DNA of 64,000 nucleotides from Corynebacterium meitnerae. Lineage in GTDB: Bacteria; Actinomycetota; Actinomycetes; Mycobacteriales; Mycobacteriaceae. Under the pieces are notes generated by a model. That model made no database searches. It saw nothing but the letters and a program-made list of their open reading frames with translations, and was not told where the DNA came from. Position numbers and translations under genes: made by a program. How positions within the stretch are numbered: position 1 is the stretch's first letter; each line of letters opens with the position of its first letter. Positions 25,520-34,591 of the stretch are shown piece by piece. The stretch spans positions 118,369-182,368 of the forward strand of contig NZ_JAKMUS010000003.1 in NCBI RefSeq assembly GCF_027570075.1. The letters run 5' to 3'.

Positions 25520-25555
25520 ACAGCGCGCCCCTCATCGACAGGGACGCGCTATTTT
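25520..25555. terminator. Bidirectional terminator between pncA and the DUF3618 gene
   Basis: AGCGCG...CCCT and AGGGA-CGCGCT form a hairpin followed by ATTTTTATTG on the plus strand; on the minus strand it is followed by GTTTTTGC. The flanking genes are convergent. Confidence 0.85.
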
Positions 25556-25564
25556 TATTGTGTT

Positions 25565-25843
25565 TTAGTTGCGCTCAGCGAGCAGACGCTGCAGCTCCTT
25601 GAGATCCTTCTTCTTCTTGCGCTTGTTAGAAGACTTGATGGCCACCAGCAGCACAACTGCTACGGCGACACCGGCGAGAACCTTCTGCACCTTGTCGTCC
25701 TTGAGCTTGTTGCTGACCTGCGCCTTAGCGTTGTTAGCCAGGTTTTCCGGACGGGTACGGTCCGCAATCTCATCGATCGTGTTGGCCAGGTTGACGCGGG
25801 TGCGCTCGATTTCGCGCTGGATATCGTTAATATCGCGTGCCAC
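25565..25843 (-). CDS. DUF3618 family small membrane protein
   Basis: 92 aa. The N-terminus M-A-R-D-I-N-D-I-Q-R-E-I-E-R-T-R is the DUF3618 signature, followed by an amphipathic region. One membrane segment (about residues 56-70) and a Lys-rich tail follow. The role is unknown. The start is GTG at 25843 with AGGGGAG upstream. It is divergent from bcp. Confidence 0.85.
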   Translation of the reverse strand: MARDINDIQREIERTRVNLANTIDEIADRTRPENLANNAKAQVSNKLKDDKVQKVLAGVAVAVVLLVAIKSSNKRKKKKDLKELQRLLAERN

Positions 25844-25944
25844 TTTTAACTCCCCTGAAGGTTTGTTTCTCTCTTTGTTCTCCCAAGTACTGTACCGAAG
25901 AATCCGTGGCGCAGTATGAAGACAGTGCCACTATGGTGGCGGAT

Positions 25945-26421
25945 ATGACTGAACAGATTCGTTTGAACGTCGGCGACACCGCCCCTGCTTTCACTCTGAC
26001 CAATGACAAGGGCGAGACCGTCTCCCTGTCCGATTACGCCGGCCAGCGCGTCATCGTCTACTTCTACCCACGCGCCAACACCCCTGGCTGCACCCGTGAG
26101 GCCTGTGATTTCTCCGAGAACCTCTCCGAGTTCGAGGACGCTTCAGTCGCAGTCGTGGGCATCAGCCCGGACTCGCCGGAGAAGCTGGCCAAGTTCCGTG
26201 CTGACCATGACCTGACCATCGAGCTGCTTTCTGATGAGTCCAAGGAAGTCATGACCGCTTACGGCGCCTTCGGCGAGAAGAAGAACTACGGCAAGATCGT
26301 CCAAGGCGTGATCCGCTCCACCTTCCTCGTCGGCGCTGATGGCACCATCGAAGCAGCCCAGTACAACGTCAAGGCCACCGGCCACGTTGGCCGCCTGCTG
26401 CGCGATCTGGACTTCAGCTAA
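25945..26421 (+). CDS. bcp: Thioredoxin-dependent thiol peroxidase (BCP/peroxiredoxin Q type)
   Basis: Reduces peroxides in the cytoplasm. 158 aa; T-P-G-C-T-R-E-A-C near residue 43 holds the peroxidatic Cys46 and a resolving Cys51, five residues apart as in alpha-type BCPs. ATG 25945 is preferred because TATGGT ends seven bases before it. An upstream in-frame ATG at 25933 overlaps that box. Confidence 0.93.
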   Translation: MTEQIRLNVGDTAPAFTLTNDKGETVSLSDYAGQRVIVYFYPRANTPGCTREACDFSENLSEFEDASVAVVGISPDSPEKLAKFRADHDLTIELLSDESKEVMTAYGAFGEKKNYGKIVQGVIRSTFLVGADGTIEAAQYNVKATGHVGRLLRDLDFS

Positions 26422-26544
26422 GCGGCGAAGACCCCCACCCCGAACAGCTGTTTCTTTCAGCGGGTGGGGCACTGTACACTGTGAACCGCTCCGCGCCATG
26501 TCGCGGCCTACTTTTCAGGGCCCACGACGCTGAGGTGCGGGTGC

Positions 26545-26626
<82 letters not shown>

Positions 26627-26690
26627 CAAATTCTTTGCCCTCCACCTCAGACCTTGGGGGCTCAACACTTTGATTGATAGAGTCTGGGGT

Positions 26691-27134
26691 GTGAGCGACC
26701 AAGACCAACACACTGAGCAACCCCCACAGCGCAAGCGTCTGCGCGTGCGCGCATGGCACGTCATCCTGCTTGTGGCGGCCGTGGCGGTGAGCCTCCTGCT
26801 GGCTAGCTGGCAGTGGTCGCGCTACACCTCCGGCACAGGATCACTCCAAAACTTGGGTTACGCACTGCAGTGGCCCATGTTCGGCCTGTTCTTCATATAC
26901 ATCTACCGCGCCGGTATGAAGATGGAGAACGAAAAAATCGATGCTGAAAACGCCGGCCGCTCCATGGATGCACTCTACGAAGCCGACGCCGCAGCATTCG
27001 GCGATCCGGACAAAGATGCCCCCATGACGGAGATCAGTGAGGACTTCCTCCCCCAACGGCGTGAGTTGGATGTGGAGGAATTCAATGAGCTAAACACTCC
27101 ACGTAGGCGCCGGCCTATCGACGACACCAGGTAA
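26691..27134 (+). CDS. LprD-like membrane protein (Rv1343c homologue)
   Basis: 147 aa. A basic N-terminus is followed by a membrane segment ending in W-Q-W-S-R-Y, then N-L-G-Y-A-L-Q-W-P-M-F and a second hydrophobic stretch, a pattern I recall from mycobacterial LprD (Rv1343c). No lipobox is visible. The C-terminal half is acidic and cytoplasmic. GTG 26691 is preceded at seven bases by TAGAGT, a textbook leaderless start. The following DUF3817 gene (Rv1342c-like) keeps the mycobacterial order. Function unknown. Confidence 0.75.
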   Translation: MSDQDQHTEQPPQRKRLRVRAWHVILLVAAVAVSLLLASWQWSRYTSGTGSLQNLGYALQWPMFGLFFIYIYRAGMKMENEKIDAENAGRSMDALYEADAAAFGDPDKDAPMTEISEDFLPQRRELDVEEFNELNTPRRRRPIDDTR

Positions 27135-27161
27135 CCACCAGTAGCGAAAGACGAAAGAACA

Positions 27162-27533
27162 ATGACCACTCCCCCAACCACCCCGGAACCGCGCATTCAC
27201 CCGGAACGTAAGCGCCGTGTGAAGACTGCGCTGACGTTGTTCTCCGTTGCCGCATGGGTCACCGGTGTCATGCTGCTTCTGCTGTGCGTGCGCATGGTGA
27301 TGGAGTACGCCCTTCACATGGATGTTGGCAGCCTGAACTGGGTGGCCATTGCCCACGGCTGGATGTACGCACTGTTCCTCTTGGCAACCTTGAACCTGGG
27401 CATGAAGGCCCGCTGGGCCACGAAGACCTGGCTCGTCACCGCCCTAGCCGGCGTTGTGCCGTTCCTGTCCTTCTTCGTCGAACACTGGCGCCGCCAGGAA
27501 GTCACGAAGGAATTCGCCCTCAACGAGCCCTAG
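27162..27533 (+). CDS. DUF3817 integral membrane protein (Rv1342c-like)
   Basis: 123 aa with three membrane segments (about residues 22-45, 58-80 and 88-108). The I-A-H-G-W-M-Y segment and closing F-F-V-E-H-W are characteristic of DUF3817. Function unknown. It follows the LprD-like gene by 27 bp. Confidence 0.85.
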   Translation: MTTPPTTPEPRIHPERKRRVKTALTLFSVAAWVTGVMLLLLCVRMVMEYALHMDVGSLNWVAIAHGWMYALFLLATLNLGMKARWATKTWLVTALAGVVPFLSFFVEHWRRQEVTKEFALNEP

Positions 27534-27585
27534 ACCTCCCCGGTTAGCCGTTCTTGGCTGCCAGGGCGTCGTGCATCCATGGTCC

Positions 27586-27656
27586 GGTTTGACTATCGCA
27601 CCTTCCAGCGATCGGCGACCTGCGGTTTTGTCGCGCACGGATCGCCATAGTCAAAC
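27586..27656. repeat. 71-bp inverted-end repeat, copy A
   Basis: Starts GGTTTGACTATCG and ends CCATAGTCAAAC, so the ends are inverted copies. A second element of the same 71-bp length and ends lies at 63893-63963. It sits between two convergent genes. The interior differs between copies. Confidence 0.7.
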
Positions 27657-27663
27657 GGGCACA

Positions 27664-27692
27664 CCGAAAGACCAGCTGTCGCTGGCTTTCGG
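27664..27692. terminator. Hairpin between DUF3817 and the HNH gene
   Basis: CCGAAAG-A-CCAGC pairs with GCTGG-C-TTTCGG around a TGTC loop (12 pairs, one bulged mismatch). No clear U-tract. Its position between convergent genes suggests termination of one or both. Confidence 0.6.
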
Positions 27693-27705
27693 CAAGAGGT
27701 GTCGC

Positions 27706-28794
27706 TTACCGCCCGTACAAGAGCGTCATTGCTCCGAAGGGGTGGACTGTGTTGGGGATGAGGTATCCGCGTGGTGATCTCCACATTGGTGTGCCTCTGA
27801 TGTTTTCCACCCGCCCGTGGTGGGGTTTGGATGGGTCATCGTCGTTGGTGCGGTTGTGGTACCTGCACAGCATGGCAAGGTTATCCATGTTGGTTAACCC
27901 ACCCCTCGACCAGGCTTTGATGTGGTGGACCTCGCAGTTATCGGCTGCATGCCTACAATCCGGCACAGGACAGGTGGGCATTGTGGCGCGGGCTAAGTCG
28001 CGCTGTTTCTGGTTAGCGAAGCGCTGCGTGTCGTACAGGTTGACGGGGCCTTCCTGGGGGTGGAACAGGGCGACTTCCAAGACGTCCCCAAAATTCTGCT
28101 GAAGGAATTCCGCACCGGTCATGGTGGTGCCATCGGTGAGCCCCAGGATGACATCATTTCCGTGACCTTTCATGATGTTGATGTGCTCGTCCAACGGGAT
28201 GAGGACCAAGGGGCGGGGGACTGCAGGGGCAATACCAGAAGGAGCTTCACCCTCTTCGGGGCGCAGGCCCAGGATGGCCATGAGTTTCTCGTACATCTGG
28301 GGCCCAGCAGGACCATCGTCAAGGTTCTGTCGTGTGGCGAATTCGATGGCGGCAGCGTCGTCTTCTAGGGCCATGATGGTCACAGGACGCCTCTTCTTAT
28401 TCGAGCGACCATACCGAACTGTTGGCTCCGGAGCAGGCTTATCCACCTCAGGCACGATGTCCGTCGAACGACGCTTCAACGTGTCGTAATTGCCCGGAAC
28501 AGACAACAGGGCGAGGCGCAGGCGCCACTTCTCGGCGGAGTCCTTGATCCCAGCGAGGCGACCTTCGATGTAGGCCAGCTGATCCATGGACTTCTTCGTG
28601 GAACGGGCGATCTTGATCGCGTTGGCTTGCTTACGGGTGAACGTGGTTTTGCCGTAGTAGGCCGTGTGGACTTTTACTAATTCGCGAACACGGGCAGGGC
28701 TGCAGCCAGCATCGAGGAGCACCCGGGCATCAAAGTCTGCCAGGGCCTCGATCGGGTTGGTCAAACCCGCTACTAAGGCTGCAAAAGAACTCAT
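27706..28794 (-). CDS. HNH endonuclease domain protein (DUF222/13E12-like)
   Basis: 362 aa. A helical N-terminal region precedes a C-terminal HNH motif: C-P-V-P-D-C, then C-E-V-H-H-I, W-S-R-G-G, N-L and C-R-Y-H-N near residues 290-335. Such proteins are dispersed in actinobacterial genomes and often mobile; no DNA target is known. ATG 28794 has TAGCGT ending seven bases upstream (leaderless). It interrupts the Rv1339-Rv1343-like block between DUF3817 and rdgB, so it may be an insertion there. Confidence 0.8.
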   Translation of the reverse strand: MSSFAALVAGLTNPIEALADFDARVLLDAGCSPARVRELVKVHTAYYGKTTFTRKQANAIKIARSTKKSMDQLAYIEGRLAGIKDSAEKWRLRLALLSVPGNYDTLKRRSTDIVPEVDKPAPEPTVRYGRSNKKRRPVTIMALEDDAAAIEFATRQNLDDGPAGPQMYEKLMAILGLRPEEGEAPSGIAPAVPRPLVLIPLDEHINIMKGHGNDVILGLTDGTTMTGAEFLQQNFGDVLEVALFHPQEGPVNLYDTQRFANQKQRDLARATMPTCPVPDCRHAADNCEVHHIKAWSRGGLTNMDNLAMLCRYHNRTNDDDPSKPHHGRVENIRGTPMWRSPRGYLIPNTVHPFGAMTLLYGR

Positions 28795-28844
28795 GCCATG
28801 CACGCTAAACCGAAACGCAAGAAAGCGAAAGGATCAGCCAAAAC

Positions 28845-28877
28845 GGCCTGTGGATAACACAAAACTATCCACAGGCC
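28845..28877. terminator. 12-bp perfect hairpin after rdgB, with DnaA-box sequences in its arms
   Basis: GGCCTGTGGATA (28845-28856) pairs with TATCCACAGGCC (28866-28877). On the minus strand it is followed by GTTTTGG, so it can terminate rdgB, although it lies about 100 bp from the stop. The left arm holds TGTGGATAA (a perfect DnaA box complement) and the right arm CTATCCACA (one mismatch). Confidence 0.6.
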
Positions 28878-28975
28878 GCGCGCGCTGAAGTATGCGGCAG
28901 GACACGTAAAGAGGCCACGTAACCAGCAGAAACAGGCCGGTTCCCTCAAAACCCAAAAAAGTTAAAGCCTGCGCT

Positions 28976-29614
28976 TTACGCTCCCACCAGCTTGGCAATC
29001 TCCGGCGCGAGCACGCGCAGGGCTGCGCCACGGTGGGAGCGTTCGTTCTTCTCGTCCGGGCTCAGCTCGGCTGAGGAACGGCCGGGGCAATCTGCGGGTT
29101 CAAAAAGCGGGTCGTAGCCAAAGCCGTTCTCCCCGCGTGGCTCGCGGAGCAAGGCGCCCTCCCAGCGACCTTCCGCGGTGATCTCACGGGGCTGACCGTC
29201 AGGCGACAGCTCAGCTGGCACGTCAAGTGCGCAGCACGACACGAAAGCAGCGGCGCGGTGGTCAATATCGCTCATTTGCGCGAGCAACAGATCGTTGTTC
29301 GCCTGGTCATCGCCGTGGTCCCCAGACCAGCGGGCGGACAGGACACCCGGCATACCATTGAGTGCTTCGACGGCAATGCCCGAATCATCTGCCACGCAGG
29401 CAAGCCCCGTTGCGGCAGCACCCGCACGCGCCTTGATCAGTGCGTTCTCTTCAAAGGTCAGGCCGGTCTCCGGCGGTTCAGGGTATGGCTCTACGTCTTT
29501 GAGGGAGACAAGCTCCACGCCCGCGATGGAAAACTCAGCGAGAACCGTTTCCAGTTCGCGGAGTTTCTTTGCATTCCCAGAGGCAACGAGGATCTTCAGC
29601 GGTGTATTTACCAC
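28976..29614 (-). CDS. rdgB: XTP/dITP (non-canonical purine NTP) pyrophosphatase
   Basis: Removes dITP and XTP from the nucleotide pool. 212 aa; S-G-N-A-K-K near residue 12, [10 protein letters not shown] near residue 52 and the catalytic D-D-S-G-I near residue 77 are conserved. F-G-Y-D-P-L-F and the C-terminal S-H-R-G-A match the family. GTG 29614 overlaps the rph stop by seven bases. Confidence 0.94.
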   Translation of the reverse strand: MVNTPLKILVASGNAKKLRELETVLAEFSIAGVELVSLKDVEPYPEPPETGLTFEENALIKARAGAAATGLACVADDSGIAVEALNGMPGVLSARWSGDHGDDQANNDLLLAQMSDIDHRAAAFVSCCALDVPAELSPDGQPREITAEGRWEGALLREPRGENGFGYDPLFEPADCPGRSSAELSPDEKNERSHRGAALRVLAPEIAKLVGA

Positions 29615-30345
29615 CCCAGCGCCGCCTTCTGCGCCGCGATGAGCTCGAAACAGCCCTTCTCAGCCGAATCGAGCATGGCGTTCAGTTGATCGCGGCCGAA
29701 CAGGCCGTGCTCACCCGTGCCTTGGACTTCAACGAAGTTGCCGGACTCCGTCATCACCACGTTCAAGTCCACCTCTGCACGGGAGTCTTCCTCATACGGC
29801 AGATCCAGGCACACAGCGCCGTCGACGATGCCCACGGAGACAGCAGCGACCGGCGGCTGCAGCGGCTCCCCTGGAACCAGGCCGCGTTCCTTCAGGTGTG
29901 CGATCGCATCAGCCAAGGCAACGTACGCGCCGGTGATGGACGCGGTACGGGTACCACCATCAGCCTGCAGCACATCGCAGTCGATCTGAATGGTGTTCTC
30001 CCCCAGCTGCGACAGATCCACGGCCGCGCGCAGGGAGCGGCCCACCAAACGGGAAATCTCGTGGGTGCGTCCCTTGACCTTGCCTCGCATGGATTCACGT
30101 GGCATACGCTCATGCGTTGCCGCCGGCAGCATCGAGTATTCAGCCGTGAGCCAGCCCTCGCCGGAATCCTTCTTGAAGCGGGGCACGCCCTCCTCGGCGG
30201 AGGCAGTACACATCACGCGGGTGTTGCCGAATTCGACGAGGACGGAGCCAGCAGGATTCGTCGTAAAGCCACGCGTAATGCGCACCGGGCGCATCTCATC
30301 AAGCTCGCGACCATCAGCACGGACAAAGGAATTTGCTTCAGTCAT
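29608..30345 (-). CDS. rph: Ribonuclease PH
   Basis: Phosphorolytic 3'-5' exoribonuclease that trims tRNA 3' ends. 245 aa. The [10 protein letters not shown]-terminus, the R-x-x-x-R segment in [18 protein letters not shown] and [12 protein letters not shown] match the family. A -10 box TAGGCT ends six bases before the ATG, and the gene overlaps rdgB. Confidence 0.95.
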   Translation of the reverse strand: MTEANSFVRADGRELDEMRPVRITRGFTTNPAGSVLVEFGNTRVMCTASAEEGVPRFKKDSGEGWLTAEYSMLPAATHERMPRESMRGKVKGRTHEISRLVGRSLRAAVDLSQLGENTIQIDCDVLQADGGTRTASITGAYVALADAIAHLKERGLVPGEPLQPPVAAVSVGIVDGAVCLDLPYEEDSRAEVDLNVVMTESGNFVEVQGTGEHGLFGRDQLNAMLDSAEKGCFELIAAQKAALGW

Positions 30346-30354
30346 GCCACGAGC

Positions 30355-31134
30355 CTACAGAACCTCGTAGACATCCTTCGCACAGCCGACAACAACCTCA
30401 CCATCGAATTCCGCCTTGGCAGCTGCGAGGGTTGCTTCCTTGTCGGACCATGGCTGAATGTGAACGAGCACAAGCTTCTTCACACCCGCTTCACGCGCCA
30501 GCCGGCCAGCTTCCTGGCCTGACATGTGCATTCCGGGCGGGGTGTTCTCATCGGCAACCGGCCCCCACGCAGCCTCACAGAGGAACAGGTCAGCACCACG
30601 GGCCGCCTCCACCAGCGCGGGTGTGTAGGCAGAATCCCCCGAGAACGTAATCACCGCGCCAGAATCCTTGTCCTCCACACGCAAGGCATGCGACTCCGCT
30701 GCTGGGTGCACCACCGCGAAAGGAGTGACCGTCACGGCATCAATGTCCACGGACTCACCCGATACCCAGGTGTGTACATCAAAGGTGTCCGACAGATCAT
30801 CAATCTCATCCGGACCGTTCGCGCTCATTCGACCCAAGTGCTCTGCCGCATAGCTGGGGCCGTAGAGCATGTGACGCCGCGTTGCTGGCGCCGTGGGGTG
30901 GAAACGACGCCACACGCACAACGACGCAGTGTCCGAGCAGTGGTCAGCGTGAAGGTGACTGAATAGCAGATGCGCATCCGACGGATCGCCTACCTCTTGC
31001 AGCGCAGCTAGAGCACCCGGACCAAAATCCATGAGAATTCCCGGGTCCCCCTCACGCGCGTTAATCAGGTAGGACGATCCGGGGTTGCCCGGAGCCGCAA
31101 GCGACCCAGTGCATCCGAGAACAGTCAATTTCAT
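30355..31134 (-). CDS. Metallo-beta-lactamase fold hydrolase, Rv1339-like (atypical cyclic-nucleotide phosphodiesterase)
   Basis: 259-aa MBL-fold protein with the metal motif H-L-H-A-D-H-C near residue 60, further metal ligands in V-V-H-P and F-S-G-D-S, and a late His in V-H-I-Q-P. In mycobacteria the homologue between murI and rph (Rv1339) has cAMP phosphodiesterase activity, and the order is the same here. Activity in this organism is inferred. The rph start lies 10 bp downstream. Confidence 0.83.
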   Translation of the reverse strand: MKLTVLGCTGSLAAPGNPGSSYLINAREGDPGILMDFGPGALAALQEVGDPSDAHLLFSHLHADHCSDTASLCVWRRFHPTAPATRRHMLYGPSYAAEHLGRMSANGPDEIDDLSDTFDVHTWVSGESVDIDAVTVTPFAVVHPAAESHALRVEDKDSGAVITFSGDSAYTPALVEAARGADLFLCEAAWGPVADENTPPGMHMSGQEAGRLAREAGVKKLVLVHIQPWSDKEATLAAAKAEFDGEVVVGCAKDVYEVL

Positions 31135-31221
31135 GCGAACACTGTGCCACGGATCCTAAGAAATACCTAAAACAAACTCGCCATGACCTGCCATAATCCC
31201 CACCGACATGGGCTAAATCAC

Positions 31222-32019
31222 TTATGTAGTTCCGTGTGACACGGCCGCGACGTGCGGGCCAAGGAACCTCTCCGCAAGACGGTTGAAGGTTTCCGGGTCA
31301 CCGGTGGACTCAAAAACCCTCGTGGGTTCATGCCCCTCATCAGCAAACATGTCGTTTTCCGTGAGAATGCGCAGCACGTCCTTCGCGGTTTCCTCTGCCG
31401 AGGAGACGAGCGTGACATCATCGCCGATAGCCAGCTGAATCACGCCGGAAAGCAGCGGGTAGTGCGTGCAGCCCAACACGAGCGTGTCCACACCCGCTGC
31501 CTGCAACGGCTCCAAGTAGCCCTGTGCCACACCAAGAATCTGGCGGCCCGAAGTGATGCCACGCTCCACGAATTCCACGAACGCCGGGCAGGCCGCGGCA
31601 GTTACTTCCACTGACGGCGTCAGATTGAACAAATCTTGGTATGCCCCGGAACGGATGGTCGCTTCCGTACCAATAACCCCCACCTTGCCGTTGCGGGTCG
31701 TTGCCACCGCACGACGCACGGCTGGCTTGATCACCTCGATCACCGGGACGTCGTAACGCTCACGCGCATCATGCAAAAATGCAGCGGATGCCGTGTTACA
31801 CGCAATGACAATCATCTTGCAGCCGCGCTCAACCAACTCATCCGCAATGTCCATCGCATGTTGGCGCACCTGCGCGAGCGGCTTAGGGCCATACGGCCCA
31901 TTCGCGGAATCCCCGATGTACAGCACCGATTCATGTTGCAGCTGATCCATGACCGCGCGAGCCACGGTCAATCCCCCGAACCCAGAATCAAAAATCCCAA
32001 TTGGCGCGTTGTTATTCAC
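31222..32019 (-). CDS. murI: Glutamate racemase
   Basis: Supplies D-glutamate for peptidoglycan. 265 aa. [12 protein letters not shown] opens the protein, and the two catalytic cysteines are in A-C-N-T-A-S (about residue 74) and G-C-T-H-Y-P (about residue 185). The start is GTG 32019, with TACACT ending seven bases upstream, so leaderless. CGTCGATAAGC lies between this gene and marR (32067-32077, minus orientation). Confidence 0.95.
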   Translation of the reverse strand: MNNNAPIGIFDSGFGGLTVARAVMDQLQHESVLYIGDSANGPYGPKPLAQVRQHAMDIADELVERGCKMIVIACNTASAAFLHDARERYDVPVIEVIKPAVRRAVATTRNGKVGVIGTEATIRSGAYQDLFNLTPSVEVTAAACPAFVEFVERGITSGRQILGVAQGYLEPLQAAGVDTLVLGCTHYPLLSGVIQLAIGDDVTLVSSAEETAKDVLRILTENDMFADEGHEPTRVFESTGDPETFNRLAERFLGPHVAAVSHGTT

Positions 32020-32094
32020 GCATAAAAGTGTACCGCCCCTCGTGGGGGCGGTACTGAGAGCATGTTGCTTATCGACGGATCGTGCAGATAAGAC

Positions 32095-32613
32095 CTACGC
32101 TGCGTCAACCTTCGCCGGCTGTGCAGCTACGGAGCTGAGACCCGGCTCAGCAACGAGAGCGGAGTTCACGCGGGAGAACACACCCGTGAGCAGGTCCAGC
32201 TCAGATTCAGAGAGGTTGTCAAAGAACACGCGGCGCATCTCAGCCACGTGACCCGGCAGCGCTTCCTGCACGGTCTTCTCACCCGTTGGGGTCAGTGCTG
32301 CGAAGGTGGAACGGCCATCATTCGGGTCCGGAATGCGAACGACGAGGCCCTTCTTCTCCAAACGGGTAACCACGCGCGACAGGTGGGACAGCGACATCGA
32401 CGTCGCCTCCGACAGGTCCGTCATGCGGCGCGAGTTGTGCTTAGAGTCAGAGATTTTCAGCAGCGCCTGGAACTCAAAGTACGTAACACCAGCGTCGCGC
32501 TTCAGCTGTGCGTCAAGGCTGGTGGGCAGCTGCATCTGCATGGCCCAGAAACGGGCCCAAACATCATTTTCGTGGGCGGACAGTCCGCCGAAAGGGGCAT
32601 CCATGTTGCTCAT
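32095..32613 (-). CDS. MarR family transcriptional regulator
   Basis: 172-aa winged-helix protein: L-K-I-S-D-S, R-R-M-T-D-L-S-E-A-T-S-M-S-L-S-H-L-S-R-V (recognition helix) and the wing D-P-N-D-G-R-S-T are clear. It has no cysteine, so it is not a thiol-based sensor of the RosR type; the ligand is unknown. TATTCT ends seven bases before ATG 32613. A perfect dyad over the -35 suggests autoregulation. It sits between murI and the rhomboid gene, where mycobacteria have no regulator. Confidence 0.87.
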   Translation of the reverse strand: MSNMDAPFGGLSAHENDVWARFWAMQMQLPTSLDAQLKRDAGVTYFEFQALLKISDSKHNSRRMTDLSEATSMSLSHLSRVVTRLEKKGLVVRIPDPNDGRSTFAALTPTGEKTVQEALPGHVAEMRRVFFDNLSESELDLLTGVFSRVNSALVAEPGLSSVAAQPAKVDAA

Positions 32614-32637
32614 GAAACTAAGAATAGCTTAAGGCTT

Positions 32638-32655
32638 AGAAAATTCATATTTTCT
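32638..32655. promoter_or_regulatory. Candidate operator of the MarR regulator
   Basis: Perfect dyad AGAAAAT-TCAT-ATTTTCT centred about 33 bp upstream of the marR start, across the presumed -35 of its promoter (-10 TATTCT at 32626-32621). Size and symmetry suit a MarR dimer. Confidence 0.55.
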
Positions 32656-32779
32656 GAATTGACCTTCTTATAAACACTGGTCACGAACAGTTTCACGGCG
32701 TGTCGTTTCGGCAACAACTTAAGAAATCACTTATCTGATGCCACAACTAAGGAGGATTCTTAAGAAAACAGGGACTGCC

Positions 32780-33562
32780 TTACTGCATGCGCTGCGAAGA
32801 CTGCTTCAGCGCTTTCTTCTGCTGCTTCTTGGCGGCCAGTGCTGGCGGGTCATCAGACGTAATAATCACGCCCGCCGCGATACCGCCCAATGCGCCGAAG
32901 AGGTGCGCCTGCCAGCTCACCCCTGGTGTCAGCGGCAAAACGCCCCACACCAAACCGGAATAAAACAGGCCAAGCACAACCCCCAAGGCAATCTGTGATG
33001 CTGAGCGGTTGAAGATACCGCGGACCAACAGGTAACCCAACCAGCCATACACCAGCATGGACGCGCCGATATGGTTTGTTCCCAACCCACCGAAGAACCA
33101 CACACCGACACCGCCGAGGGCAACCACAAAAGCAGTGACCTCCCAGAACACTCGGCTTCCTGAGTAACCGATAAGGAATGCAAAGATAGCACCCGGCACC
33201 GTATTGGACATGAGGTGCTCAAAATTCACGTGCAGAATCGGCGACGTAAAAATGTAGGGCAAGGACGATACATCCAGCGGGTGAATACCAAACGCCGTTA
33301 AGGTTCCACCGAACAAGAACACGTTGATGATGTGAACTGCCCAGATGAGCACCACATACCCCACCGCATACGTCAGTCCCAGACGCATCTGGCTCCGGCG
33401 GGTTTTCTGCCGGGGATGAATCGGCTGCGTCGGCTGGCCGGGATACGACGGCCTCATGGGCAAGCCACCATTCGGTGCGCCGTACGGATTGCCGAACTGG
33501 CCACCCGGCTGGTTGCCGTACTGGTTGCCGGGATATGGGCTGGAAGGGGGAAAAGTGCTCAT
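32780..33562 (-). CDS. Rhomboid family intramembrane serine protease (Rv1337-like)
   Basis: 260 aa. A Pro/Gly/Gln-rich cytoplasmic N-terminus of about 55 residues precedes six membrane segments. The catalytic Ser is in G-A-S-M-L-V-Y-G and the His in A-H-L-F-G-A-L-G-G. It cleaves membrane proteins within the bilayer; substrates are unknown. It keeps the mycobacterial position near murI. The ATG at 33562 was chosen because the upstream region is not rhomboid-like. Confidence 0.9.
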   Translation of the reverse strand: MSTFPPSSPYPGNQYGNQPGGQFGNPYGAPNGGLPMRPSYPGQPTQPIHPRQKTRRSQMRLGLTYAVGYVVLIWAVHIINVFLFGGTLTAFGIHPLDVSSLPYIFTSPILHVNFEHLMSNTVPGAIFAFLIGYSGSRVFWEVTAFVVALGGVGVWFFGGLGTNHIGASMLVYGWLGYLLVRGIFNRSASQIALGVVLGLFYSGLVWGVLPLTPGVSWQAHLFGALGGIAAGVIITSDDPPALAAKKQQKKALKQSSQRMQ

Positions 33563-33570
33563 CGTGCGGC

Positions 33571-34590
33571 TTAGCTTAATGGGTTTGGTGCGAGGATGTC
33601 GCTCCATGCAGTAACGCCGTAGCCTGATTCGGCGGATGCCACTGCATCCACAATCGCGGCTTCCACGCAGCGGGCCGATGCGTCACACAGGGCGTAGAAC
33701 AGCTCCGGGTCAGTGGTGGCGGGGGTTTCCTGCGCCGTCGATAAGCAGAAAAGCGTATCCCCATCAAGCGGCGAGTGGGCGGGGCGCACGGCGCGCGCCA
33801 AGCCATCGTGCCCAGTCATGGCCAAGCGTTCGAGCTGTGCGGTTGGCAATGGGCACGTGGTGGCCACGACTCCGATGGTGGTGTTGAGCTTCGGGGTGGG
33901 GCGTTCCAACTGGGAAAACGCCTGTGTATCTACCGGCGGGCGGGTGGGATCGCCATAGAACCGGCCCGTTGCCGAATCGATGGGGCTGCCCAACGGGTTG
34001 GCCACGACCGCGGCGGCCACGATGTACTCGATCTGGCCATCGGCGCTTTTCACCGTGGTTTGAGCACGGCCAAATCCGCCGCGCAGCGCGCCGGCCAAGG
34101 CGCCACAACCGGCGCCTACTGTGCCGGAGCGATCCCCAGCAGTGCCGTCGAAAGCAGCGCGGATTGCTGCCGCGCCGTCCTCCGCGCCCGGACGATGGTT
34201 CGGATCCCCCACGATGAGATCAAAGATGACGGCGGCGGGGACAATGGGTACGCGCGGGCCTGGATTGCCCTCGCCGAAGACAGGGAAGCCGATGCCGCGG
34301 GATTCCAGCTCCCGCATGGCGCCATCGGCAGCGGCAAGACCAAAAGCGGAACCACCGGACAGCACAACGGCATGGACGCGCTCAACGCTGTTGTGAGGAT
34401 CCAGCAGATCCGTCTCACGCGTGCCAGGTCCGCCACCACGAACATCCACGGCACCGAGTGCACCAGCACCATCGGTGGACACAATGGCGGTGACCCCCGT
34501 GTCCCCCAAAGAACAATGGCCAAGCGCAAGACCCGGCACAGAAAAATCAGTGACTAGCGGCGTCATGGCCCACGATGTGCCTGCAGCCAC
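33571..34590 (-). CDS. P1/NylC-type autoprocessing N-terminal nucleophile hydrolase (Rv1333-like)
   Basis: 339 aa. G-G-G-P-G-T-R-E-T-D-L-L near residue 55 and G-G-S-A-F-G-L-A-A-A-D-G near residue 80 are typical of the DmpA/NylC family. L-N-T-T-I-G-V-V-A-T near residue 237 marks the expected autocleavage between Asn and Thr, freeing the Thr nucleophile. Aminopeptidase or amide hydrolase activity is likely, substrate unknown. GTG 34590 has GGGGGAG in front and overlaps little with DUF2017; ATG 34566 is an alternative. CGTCGATAAGC at 33736-33746 uses a TTA leucine codon here. Confidence 0.85.
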   Translation of the reverse strand: MAAGTSWAMTPLVTDFSVPGLALGHCSLGDTGVTAIVSTDGAGALGAVDVRGGGPGTRETDLLDPHNSVERVHAVVLSGGSAFGLAAADGAMRELESRGIGFPVFGEGNPGPRVPIVPAAVIFDLIVGDPNHRPGAEDGAAAIRAAFDGTAGDRSGTVGAGCGALAGALRGGFGRAQTTVKSADGQIEYIVAAAVVANPLGSPIDSATGRFYGDPTRPPVDTQAFSQLERPTPKLNTTIGVVATTCPLPTAQLERLAMTGHDGLARAVRPAHSPLDGDTLFCLSTAQETPATTDPELFYALCDASARCVEAAIVDAVASAESGYGVTAWSDILAPNPLS

Positions 34591-34591
34591 G

